Origin: an uncultured Lachnospiraceae bacterium
GTDB taxonomy: Bacteria > Bacillota > Clostridia > Lachnospirales > Lachnospiraceae
Direction of reading: 5' to 3'
Assembly (NCBI GenBank): GCA_902782965.1
Contig: CACZPG010000022.1
Coordinates: 1 to 5,212 of the forward strand
DNA length: 5,212 bases
Both the position numbers and the translations under genes were made by a program. Position 1 is the stretch's first letter. Every line of letters begins with the position of its first letter. The notes under the pieces are model-generated. The model worked only from the letters and a program-made list of their open reading frames with translations. It was not told the origin of the DNA and searched no databases. Below are positions 1 to 5,212 of the stretch, in pieces.

Positions 1-1
1 A

Positions 2-1129
2 ATTAGAAGCATAGATAATTCAGAAGAGTTAACTTCAGTATTAGGTAAAAACATAAATATATCAGACGATTTATCACCTGTAGAAGAAATCTTTGTACCA
101 ATTGAGATTGATGATGATAAAACTGAATTGTTAAAAAATGTTGACGATATTGAATTGCTGTTTGCAGATGATCCAATAGAGACTAAAACAGAATCTGTCG
201 CTCCTCTTCATGACAGTTTTACACCGGTCGAACCTCCTGCAGAGAAAGTTACAAATGATGCATATAAAAAAGTGGCGACACATGTAGAGAATAAAACTGT
301 GTCTCATACTGAAAACAAGTCTGTCTCATCACAAAAATCAGATGATACTCAGTATAAGAAGGAATCAAAAGCAGATCAGTATATAAAGAAAAGCCAGCAA
401 TCACAAGCTAAGTTAGAACAATCCGTTCAGCCACCTCAAAAGGATCAGACTATTCAAACTGCTCAATCCTATACGCAGAATCAGAACGTTCAGTCTGCTC
501 AGTCGTATCAGCAGAATCAGAATGCCCAGCCTGTTCATCAATATCAGCAGGAACTGCCATCTATGTATTATACGCAAAGTTACACGCAGGCACCATATAA
601 ACAGTCTTATCCACAGTATAATGACATAAATTATGATTATTCATTCAATTATAATATAAACAATACACCAAAACAGCCTCGTCCGAGAAACACTACCCCA
701 CTCACACCGGCTGGCGTAACACTTAAGAAATGTAGGATCGCTATATTTATACTTACAGCACTCGAGTTCATAGCAATGTTCCTTCCTGCAGCCACTTACG
801 GCAATGGTTTATACAGTGAATCAGTTTCCTTGTCTGATGGCCATGGTTTCATCATTTTTGTCGGTCTGATAATACTTACAATTCTTGCCATACTTGCCGG
901 TTTCAGCAATTATGTCGGATGCGCTATAGGACTTTTGATCCAAAGCTTGATACTATCAATAGCATCATTCTTTATCGTTGCTCTTGTCAGCGAAGACCGA
1001 TCAGCTTCAAAAGGAATTGCATATTATATATTTCTGATTGTCCCGATTATAATCATTATAATAAGCATAGCAGTTGTCAGATTAAGCATCAGACTTAAGG
1101 TTGAAACAACAAATACAAATCAGTTATGA
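2..1129 (+). CDS. Four-helix membrane protein with a long acidic and Gln/Asn/Tyr-rich N-terminal region (5' partial)
   Basis: The reading frame is open to the left edge, so the true start lies outside the window. The TTG at 128 is only the first start-like codon in frame, and 42 sense codons precede it. The 375 visible residues divide in two. Residues 1 to about 235 are hydrophilic and probably disordered: an acidic stretch (for example VPIEIDDDKTE), a Lys/Ser/Thr/Gln-rich part, then a Gln/Asn/Tyr-rich part with a 12-residue tandem repeat. Residues 243-366 hold four hydrophobic helices at about 245-265, 282-300, 305-329 and 338-360, with basic residues just before the first (LKKCR) and after the last (RLSIRLK). 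That pattern suggests both termini are cytoplasmic. The gene ends in TGA directly followed by TAA, and a strong terminator lies about 75 bases downstream. I recognise no family. Clostridial proteins of this shape often carry a zinc ribbon or similar domain at the far N-terminus, which cannot be seen here. The function is unknown. Confidence 0.88.
   Translation: MRSIDNSEELTSVLGKNINISDDLSPVEEIFVPIEIDDDKTELLKNVDDIELLFADDPIETKTESVAPLHDSFTPVEPPAEKVTNDAYKKVATHVENKTVSHTENKSVSSQKSDDTQYKKESKADQYIKKSQQSQAKLEQSVQPPQKDQTIQTAQSYTQNQNVQSAQSYQQNQNAQPVHQYQQELPSMYYTQSYTQAPYKQSYPQYNDINYDYSFNYNINNTPKQPRPRNTTPLTPAGVTLKKCRIAIFILTALEFIAMFLPAATYGNGLYSESVSLSDGHGFIIFVGLIILTILAILAGFSNYVGCAIGLLIQSLILSIASFFIVALVSEDRSASKGIAYYIFLIVPIIIIIISIAVVRLSIRLKVETTNTNQL
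458..565 (+). repeat. 36-base tandem repeat encoding a Gln/Asn-rich 12-residue unit
   Basis: Two good in-frame copies (458-493 and 494-529) encode TAQSYTQNQNVQ and SAQSYQQNQNAQ. A decayed third (530-565) encodes PVHQYQQELPSM. A further QSYTQ occurs a little downstream. The copies differ at synonymous positions (for example CAA/CAG, TCC/TCG, AAC/AAT), so they are not a very recent duplication. The unit lies in the flexible region before the membrane helices and probably acts as a low-complexity spacer or a self-associating segment. The role is inference. Confidence 0.8.
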
Positions 1130-1202
1130 TAACGAATTATCTGATTGACTGTATCAATTGCCAAAGCAATAAATCTGGTATTTAAAACATTCAAAATGTC
1201 GA

Positions 1203-1240
1203 AACGGGTTTGACCACATGAGTCAAACCCGTTCTTTTTT
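1203..1240 (+). terminator. Rho-independent terminator of the four-helix membrane protein gene
   Basis: A perfect 12-base-pair stem (AACGGGTTTGAC at 1203-1214 pairing with GTCAAACCCGTT at 1222-1233) closes a 7-base loop and is followed at once by CTTTTTT (1234-1240). It lies about 75 bases after the plus-strand stop and is correctly oriented for that gene. On the minus strand the stem is followed only by TTTCGACATTTTG and a 5-base-pair AT-rich hairpin (1187-1199). It could therefore also slow transcription leaving the minus-strand gene, but less convincingly. Confidence 0.92.
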
Positions 1241-1269
1241 AATCTCCAAAAACCAGTTATATAAATACG

Positions 1270-1328
1270 ATATCAATTCATCCTCTTAGCGATATTACTG
1301 TCATATCAATTCAAACGTTTAGCATATT
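1270..1328 (-). repeat. Direct repeat duplicating the 3' end and stop codon of the 890-residue gene
   Basis: Read on the minus strand, the gene ends with codons for E-Y-A-K-R-L-N-stop (TGA at 1308-1306). Exactly 33 bases downstream, in the same frame, lie codons for N-I-A-K-R-M-N-stop (TGA at 1275-1273). The plus-strand copies share an identical 11-mer, ATATCAATTCA, at 1270-1280 and 1303-1313, and TTAGC at 1286-1290 and 1319-1323. The differences inside the AKR codons are synonymous (AAA/AAG, CGT/AGG). This looks like a remnant of a diverged paralogue's C-terminus or an old short tandem duplication. It is short, so chance is not excluded. Confidence 0.55.
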
Positions 1329-3978
1329 CAAACTTTGGAAGACCATCATCCCCTCCGACAAAATGAGCAACCCATGGAATACCGGCATCCTCCCCAACCC
1401 AATGAATCGAATAATAAACATCCACATAATTATCATACAAGTCAATTTTATCGATAGAACAATCCGGTCCACCGGCCTGAGCAATTATAGCACTCACCCG
1501 GTCATTATCAACCTTAAATGATTCAAACTGTATGTCTTGAGACACTGCATTAGCGCATAATCCTTTTGCAACATCATCCAGCTCATCTACAGTCGGCTTT
1601 GTTCCTGTGAATATGCTCGCCATTTTAATGACATCATCCGTGCTATACACATAGTACGATGGCCAGCTTGATCTGTTACTTTCATAATACTCCAAGCTAC
1701 GAGTCCCCCAGGTTAAAGCTTCAAATACACCCTCGATTTTCTTTTCATCAGACAGGTTCTCTATAATTGTTATTTCATCATGGAATAAAGCATCTGAGTC
1801 CAGATATGGAAATACGTCTCTCATCAATTCAAGATAATTGTCATCCCATTTGAGCATACCGCCCTGGTTTTCAGTATCTTCTTCTATATCAACAACATTG
1901 GCTCCTTTAGGTTTTCTGCTTTTAACTTCCGTTTTAAAGCAGCTGACAATAGCCCTATTCGATGTATATCCATCATATAGATTTTTACCATTCAGCTCAG
2001 CCTTTAGCTCATAATCATATACTCTGTATACATATTCATCAGGATAATTTCTCATAATACAATACGCCGCTTGTCCAGGAGAGCAACCATACGACATCTT
2101 TTTTCTTGCTATTTGACCCGCTGCATAAGTTGTAACAGTTAAATACGGGTGATTCCAAATGCTGTCATTATCATTAACCTCAGTATTTATTTCAAGCTCA
2201 ATACCCAAATATCTAAATAAATCAATCACAAATGTTGTGCAATTATTAGTATAGAGATTGTAATCTTTCATATAGTCATTATTATATTCAAAAATAAGAT
2301 TATCCACCTCTTCACCAGTATAATCAAAATACCTTATTCCACATGGTAGAATTATCTCTGCATTTTCAGTTTTATCATATAAATTTCTTCCAATATCTCT
2401 AATATTTGTATTTTTACCAACTATATACTCATATTTATTTGTTTCAATTCTGCCTTTAAATGAATCACCTTTTGCCATTGATAACATAGGAGTACCAAAA
2501 TCCGGAAAAAAGCTAAATGTTTTAGATTCAAATTTATAAGGTATATTTTCGTTTCTATATGAAAAAATAGCCCATGAATGCCCCCATTCTTTGAATCTGC
2601 TACTTGTTATATTCAGATTTATTACATCAGTATGTCCCTCTACAGGAATAGTTTTGACTGCAAATCCCATTACACTATCAACAAAATATGAAAAATAATA
2701 ATTCAGATAGTTTTCGTAAGTCATGAAGACATCAGCCTTGTTATCATCCGGATCTATATCTCTTGTAAAACCATCCCTATCATTATCTATCTGTGCATCA
2801 TCAATATAATCGACATTCTGATATGAATCGTCTCTTCCACTAACTCTCTTAACATACGTCTTAATATCCGTAAAGAACAGCATGCCCTTATCAACTTTCA
2901 TGTATTCACTGACATCCATCAGATCATTTCCAAGTACATTAACTGCTGTCAGATCACCATTTTCATTCACGGTACACACATATAGTTCTTTATCAGAGCT
3001 TTCCTTAAGCCTGATCTTAACATCTGACTTTCTTGTTTCTTCAGACATGACAATTCCCTGAGACAAAACGCAGTCAAGATCTTCATCAGCAATTACAGCA
3101 AAAGCCGGAAATGTCGATATCAAAGAGTTATAGATATCTCTGGCATCCATACTTGTCACAACTTCTACGCTAACATCATCAGGGAGGCTGATGGTCTCAG
3201 AATAATTAACAGTATAGTTATCATCTGTCCCATTTGGATCAAGACCGTATTTGATTTCGCAAGCATCGCTTACACCGTCCTCGTCAGTATCATATTTACA
3301 AGGATCACAGCCGTATTTAAGCTCGTCTGCATCATTCACGCCATCAAGGTCACTGTCCGGCTCATTTACGAGACAACCATACTGCAATTCAGTAGCATTA
3401 GATAATCCATCGCCATCAGTGTCCTCATCTCCATCATTTATACCATTTCCATCACTATCAGCCTTTTCAGGGTTTGTATATGAATTCTTTAGTTCGAACA
3501 GATCGTCAAGTCCATCTCCATCGGTATCCTTCCCCTCAAGATTAAGACGTTTTTCGTTCTCTTCATTTTCATTGTAAATAGAATAAACTCTGTATAAAGG
3601 ATATATTCTTCCATTAAACCTTGCTTCCAAAACAAGGATATTAGCCCCTGTCAAAAGCGCAACATCATCTATAGTCCAATCATTTTTCTGAGAAAGCTTA
3701 CCCTTACCAAGAACATATCCCGAACTGCCATACAAAGTATATTTCAGCTTGTCAGGCTTTTGGCCCTTTATGGACCCCTTCAGTTCAGTAACTTCTTCAG
3801 TAATAAAATAAGAATTGATTCCGTCTATCTCAGCAGAAATGAACTCTTCAGAATCCAGTTCATATTCAAAGTCGATCTTTCTGACCTGAAGATAATAAGT
3901 CCATCCAAGGAGTACAGCACTGACCAAAAGAAGGCAGATAACTATTCTGTTGATTTTCATATTCTTACTCTTTTTCAT
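1306..3978 (-). CDS. Membrane-anchored surface protein: Ig-like domain, calcium-binding TSP3-type repeats and a permuted papain-like (NlpC/P60, LRAT-like) candidate catalytic domain
   Basis: This is a complete 890-residue protein. A basic N-terminus and one hydrophobic helix (about 11-30) with no clear signal-peptidase site or lipobox suggest an uncleaved anchor with the body outside the cell. Residues 45-135 look like a bacterial Ig-type beta domain (pattern DWTIDDVALLTGANILVLEA). Residues 151-241 hold five DxDxDG repeats. Residues 398-416 carry DNDRDGFTRDIDPDDNKAD, similar to MopE-type metal-binding motifs. Around 440-592, GHSWAIF (His467) and later YNLYTNNCTTFV (Cys580) have the His-then-Cys order of permuted papain-like folds, a superfamily that includes lipid acyltransferases, amidases and peptidases. 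Residues 242-397 and 600-890 are unrecognised. The body contains 13 cysteines, many for an extracytoplasmic protein. The ATG at 3978-3976 is preferred because AGGATGG lies 10 bases upstream; the ATG at codon 7 is the alternative. The gene follows the minus-strand neighbour by 56 bases, so the two are probably one operon. The domain assignments are inference; substrate and activity are unknown. Confidence 0.93.
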   Translation of the reverse strand: MKKSKNMKINRIVICLLLVSAVLLGWTYYLQVRKIDFEYELDSEEFISAEIDGINSYFITEEVTELKGSIKGQKPDKLKYTLYGSSGYVLGKGKLSQKNDWTIDDVALLTGANILVLEARFNGRIYPLYRVYSIYNENEENEKRLNLEGKDTDGDGLDDLFELKNSYTNPEKADSDGNGINDGDEDTDGDGLSNATELQYGCLVNEPDSDLDGVNDADELKYGCDPCKYDTDEDGVSDACEIKYGLDPNGTDDNYTVNYSETISLPDDVSVEVVTSMDARDIYNSLISTFPAFAVIADEDLDCVLSQGIVMSEETRKSDVKIRLKESSDKELYVCTVNENGDLTAVNVLGNDLMDVSEYMKVDKGMLFFTDIKTYVKRVSGRDDSYQNVDYIDDAQIDNDRDGFTRDIDPDDNKADVFMTYENYLNYYFSYFVDSVMGFAVKTIPVEGHTDVINLNITSSRFKEWGHSWAIFSYRNENIPYKFESKTFSFFPDFGTPMLSMAKGDSFKGRIETNKYEYIVGKNTNIRDIGRNLYDKTENAEIILPCGIRYFDYTGEEVDNLIFEYNNDYMKDYNLYTNNCTTFVIDLFRYLGIELEINTEVNDNDSIWNHPYLTVTTYAAGQIARKKMSYGCSPGQAAYCIMRNYPDEYVYRVYDYELKAELNGKNLYDGYTSNRAIVSCFKTEVKSRKPKGANVVDIEEDTENQGGMLKWDDNYLELMRDVFPYLDSDALFHDEITIIENLSDEKKIEGVFEALTWGTRSLEYYESNRSSWPSYYVYSTDDVIKMASIFTGTKPTVDELDDVAKGLCANAVSQDIQFESFKVDNDRVSAIIAQAGGPDCSIDKIDLYDNYVDVYYSIHWVGEDAGIPWVAHFVGGDDGLPKFEYAKRLN
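2203..2661 (-). other. Candidate permuted papain-like (NlpC/P60, LRAT-like) catalytic domain within the 890-residue protein
   Basis: This covers about residues 440-592. The candidate nucleophile is Cys580 (codon 2241-2239) in NNCTTFVIDLFRYLGI, which should start a helix as in papain-like folds. The candidate base is His467 (codon 2580-2578) in GHSWAIFSY, on a predicted strand. In classic NlpC/P60 enzymes Cys precedes His; in the permuted group (LRAT, YiiX-like) the order is reversed, as here. The 113-residue gap is close to the roughly 100 residues between these residues in LRAT. Between them are KFESKTFSFFPDFG and a spaced Gly/Tyr pattern, which I associate with bacterial permuted-papain domains. 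The third polar residue cannot be placed by eye. Confidence 0.55.
2731..2787 (-). other. Isolated MopE-like acidic metal-binding motif before the candidate catalytic domain
   Basis: Residues 398-416 read DNDRDGFTRDIDPDDNKAD. The spacing resembles the DxDGDGYT...DPNDxxP motif (MopE-type putative metal-binding repeat) rather than a canonical TSP3 unit. It is a single copy, about 155 residues after the five-repeat block and 50 before His467. It may bind calcium and order the junction into the next domain. The resemblance is visible; metal binding is inferred. Confidence 0.5.
3256..3528 (-). repeat. Five calcium-binding DxDxDG (TSP3-type) repeats in the 890-residue protein
   Basis: The units are DTDGDGLDDLFE (151-162), DSDGNGINDGDE (174-185), DTDGDGLSNATE (186-197), DSDLDGVNDADE (208-219) and DTDEDGVSDACE (230-241). 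Start-to-start spacings are 23, 12, 22 and 22 residues. The linkers have the usual form of an aromatic/Gly turn and Asp-Pro (KYGCDP, KYGLDP). Such repeats bind Ca2+ through the Asp side chains and make a stiff spacer in secreted bacterial proteins. Cys202, Cys224, Cys227 and Cys240 fall within the linkers and units, so disulfides or thiol-metal contacts are possible. The high Asp content also creates a long Ser/Pro-rich antisense frame that is not a gene. Confidence 0.88.
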
Positions 3979-3988
3979 AGTAATCTAT

Positions 3989-3995
3989 CCATCCT
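3989..3995 (-). promoter_or_regulatory. Ribosome binding site of the 890-residue protein gene
   Basis: Read on the minus strand, AGGATGG sits 10 bases before the ATG at 3978-3976, in the 56-base gap after the neighbouring gene. It is an imperfect match to AGGAGG but supports this start over the ATG six codons later, which has only a weak AAAAAGAGTAAG upstream. No convincing -35/-10 pair is visible in the gap, which fits cotranscription with the upstream gene. Confidence 0.5.
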
Positions 3996-4034
3996 GCTCG
4001 TCGTAATATTATTCTTAATATGAAAACAATTCCA

Positions 4035-5212
4035 TTATTTAGGAAAATTACACTGGTAATAATCAAATCTATAATCCCCCATATTGTCCCTCTGACCATC
4101 TGCAACAAAGACCTTATCATCAACCTTAACATACCAGTGGTAACTCGTATAATATATAGGGTCATCATAATCATAGGATAGATAGGCTTCATTTCCTTGA
4201 TTGGAATATTTGATTGCAAAGCGATTTTTATCCTTATCAATACCAGATCCATACTTTGTGTCAGATAGTTTTTTCGAGTATCTATCTATTTCATCATCTG
4301 TAAATACCAATGATAGCAATTTCTTTATGTCTTCATACGAATACATCCTAATAACTAAACCATCATTACCATTCTCTATTGAATAATTCATGTCTGGTAT
4401 TTCACTTGTTTCAAAGTATTCAATTATAGTATAAAAAATATCATCTCTTCCCGGATTGAGCGCCGATGTCGAGTATACATCATGGACATAATCTAAACTT
4501 GCAAATATCAATTTATATTGACTCTCTGTATATTCATACTCAATGTATTTATCAATAGCATTAATATCATGATAAATAATAGCGCTTGATATATCCTTTT
4601 CCAAATCCAAACTATCAAGCCCATTATTAATGACATCCACATTGTATTCAATATCTTTAATATATAATTTAATATCAGTCGGAGCCTTTTTAGCCTCATC
4701 TTTCGTAGAAAAACGAACAACAAAACCCACCGGCCAAAAATCCTCATATCTCTCATCATGCCATCCAACCCTGGTGTCATCACATTCATAGAGGACGTCA
4801 CCCGAATTATATACTTTTATTTTACCATCAGCAAAATTTACCCATCCATGTGATAATCTTTCTACCAACTCACATTTATCCCCAAAACCTTCAAATAAAA
4901 CTGTCCAATCATTTAGTAATTTCTCTGAATTATTAATTATATATACGTCAAATTGCACATAATACCATTCCTCATCACTCCATTCAGTGGTATACATTTT
5001 CAAATATATAGGCGCATCTGAATTAAAAATGGCCGATTTATTAATATCAATTCTTACTCTTCCATCATCTACATATTCAGTTGTAATTTCCTCTGTTGAC
5101 ACTATTGATTCTGTCATTTCAGTTTCTACAGAAGTTGACGATAATTCTGTATTATCATTATTATTTCGCGTTAACTGATTTTGCTCAGAACCGTCACTAT
5201 TTCCTTTCCTAT
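4035..5212 (-). CDS. Surface protein with a CBM2-like beta-sandwich and an unknown C-terminal domain (5' partial)
   Basis: The frame is open to the right edge, so the start is outside the window. The ATG at 5117-5115 is preceded by 31 in-frame sense codons, visible from 5210. These encode a Ser/Thr/Glu/Asn-rich linker (for example NNNDNTELSSTSVETE) of the kind that follows a signal peptide, lipobox or membrane anchor, so a secreted or tethered protein is likely. Of 391 visible residues, about 1-55 are linker. About 65-186 resemble a carbohydrate-binding beta-sandwich, and about 195-391 are unrecognised: first helical, then strand-rich and Tyr/Asp-rich, ending YYQCNFPK. The visible part contains three cysteines. 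The gene lies 56 bases before the 890-residue gene on the same strand with no hairpin terminator between them, suggesting one operon. The function is unknown. Binding to a glycan, with the neighbour acting on it or on the envelope, is a hypothesis. Confidence 0.88.
   Translation of the reverse strand, partial: RKGNSDGSEQNQLTRNNNDNTELSSTSVETEMTESIVSTEEITTEYVDDGRVRIDINKSAIFNSDAPIYLKMYTTEWSDEEWYYVQFDVYIINNSEKLLNDWTVLFEGFGDKCELVERLSHGWVNFADGKIKVYNSGDVLYECDDTRVGWHDERYEDFWPVGFVVRFSTKDEAKKAPTDIKLYIKDIEYNVDVINNGLDSLDLEKDISSAIIYHDINAIDKYIEYEYTESQYKLIFASLDYVHDVYSTSALNPGRDDIFYTIIEYFETSEIPDMNYSIENGNDGLVIRMYSYEDIKKLLSLVFTDDEIDRYSKKLSDTKYGSGIDKDKNRFAIKYSNQGNEAYLSYDYDDPIYYTSYHWYVKVDDKVFVADGQRDNMGDYRFDYYQCNFPK
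4653..5018 (-). other. Possible CBM2-like carbohydrate-binding domain in the partial surface protein
   Basis: The visible pattern runs in order: YYVQFDVYIINNSEKLLNDW with TVLFEGF following, then ERLSHGWVNFADGKIKVYN, then FWPVGFVVRFST. Cellulose-binding family 2 modules share this order: a strand ending in a tN turn, an 'xxWtv.f' strand, a middle Trp, a 'g..vtv.N' strand and a late G-F strand, in about 100 residues. Several Trp and Tyr residues could form a binding face. No signature is decisive, and a generic Ig-like or fibronectin-like sandwich is the main alternative. Confidence 0.38.

Noticed and set aside
128..130. TTG as start codon of the plus-strand membrane protein
   Set aside because: The same frame continues open for 42 codons to the left edge, encoding acidic sequence like that after it, and no ribosome binding site precedes the TTG. 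The gene is 5' truncated by the window.
1157..1199. Two small hairpins (ATTGC/GCAAT at 1157-1170 and ACATT/AATGT at 1187-1199)
   Set aside because: The stems are only five base pairs in AT-rich sequence and neither is followed by a convincing T run. They are noted only as possible weak helpers of termination on the minus strand.
1273..1308. Stop-codon readthrough from the TGA at 1308-1306 into the repeated AKRMN tail
   Set aside because: It would add only 10 residues and there is no recoding element visible. A duplication remnant explains the pattern more simply.
3251..3577. Ser/Pro-rich plus-strand ORF of 108 codons
   Set aside because: It is the exact antisense of the Asp-rich calcium repeats (GAT/GAC read backwards give Ser-like codons). 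Low complexity and no supporting signals make it a shadow.
3760..4023. Plus-strand ORF of 87 codons opposite the N-terminus of the 890-residue protein
   Set aside because: It is antisense to the clear signal-anchor region and start of the real gene, and nothing in it resembles a protein family.
3979..4034. Promoter between the two minus-strand genes
   Set aside because: TTGTTT and TATTAC can be picked out on the minus strand but with 15-base spacing and poor matches, in AT-rich sequence where such pairs arise easily.
3965..4252. Hydrophobic 95-codon minus-strand ORF bridging the two surface-protein genes
   Set aside because: It overlaps the 3' end of one gene and the 5' end of the next in a different frame. 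The hydrophobicity comes from frame-shifted AT-rich codons (many Ile and Met), and no good start context was seen.
5115..5117. ATG as start codon of the CBM2-like surface protein
   Set aside because: The frame stays open to the right edge with Ser/Thr/Glu/Asn-rich linker coding on both sides of this Met. Starting here would leave a surface protein without any export signal.
4201..5178. Other short ORFs overlapping the CBM2-like gene (4201-4386 plus, 4508-4801 minus, 4987-5178 plus)
   Set aside because: All lie inside the real minus-strand gene, have compositions expected of out-of-frame AT-rich sequence, and show no recognisable domain.

Overview
The window comes from an AT-rich genome whose coding style (A/T-rich third positions, many ATA and AAT codons, Asp/Asn/Tyr-rich surface proteins) suggests a low-GC Firmicute. 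A gut or rumen Lachnospiraceae relative such as the Butyrivibrio/Pseudobutyrivibrio group is my best guess, but this is inference from protein style and no marker gene is present. About 95% of the window is coding. I see no tRNA, rRNA, CRISPR array, insertion sequence, phage gene or replication origin.

Layout. (1) Bases 2-1129, plus strand: the 3' part of a gene entering from the left edge. It encodes an acidic then Gln/Asn/Tyr-rich low-complexity region with a short tandem repeat, followed by four membrane helices. (2) Bases 1130-1305: a convergent intergenic gap holding a strong Rho-independent terminator for gene 1 and, against gene 2, a 33-base-offset direct repeat of gene 2's own last codons. 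(3) Bases 1306-3978, minus strand: a complete 890-residue membrane-anchored, extracytoplasmic multidomain protein. It has an Ig-like domain, five DxDxDG calcium-binding (TSP3-type) repeats, a MopE-like acidic motif, and a domain with the His-before-Cys order of the circularly permuted papain/NlpC-P60 (LRAT-like) superfamily, followed by about 290 unrecognised residues. (4) Bases 4035-5212, minus strand: the 3' part of a second surface protein entering from the right edge. It has a Ser/Thr/Glu/Asn linker, a beta-sandwich resembling cellulose-binding family 2 modules, and a C-terminal domain of unknown function.

The two minus-strand genes are codirectional and 56 bases apart with no terminator hairpin visible between them, so they are probably cotranscribed from a promoter beyond the right edge. 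Both products are predicted to face outward. The most interesting idea is an envelope- or glycan-directed pair: a calcium-stabilised, membrane-tethered candidate cysteine hydrolase or acyltransferase, and an upstream partner with a carbohydrate-binding-like module. Both edge genes are truncated by the window, and their apparent internal start codons should not be taken as true starts.
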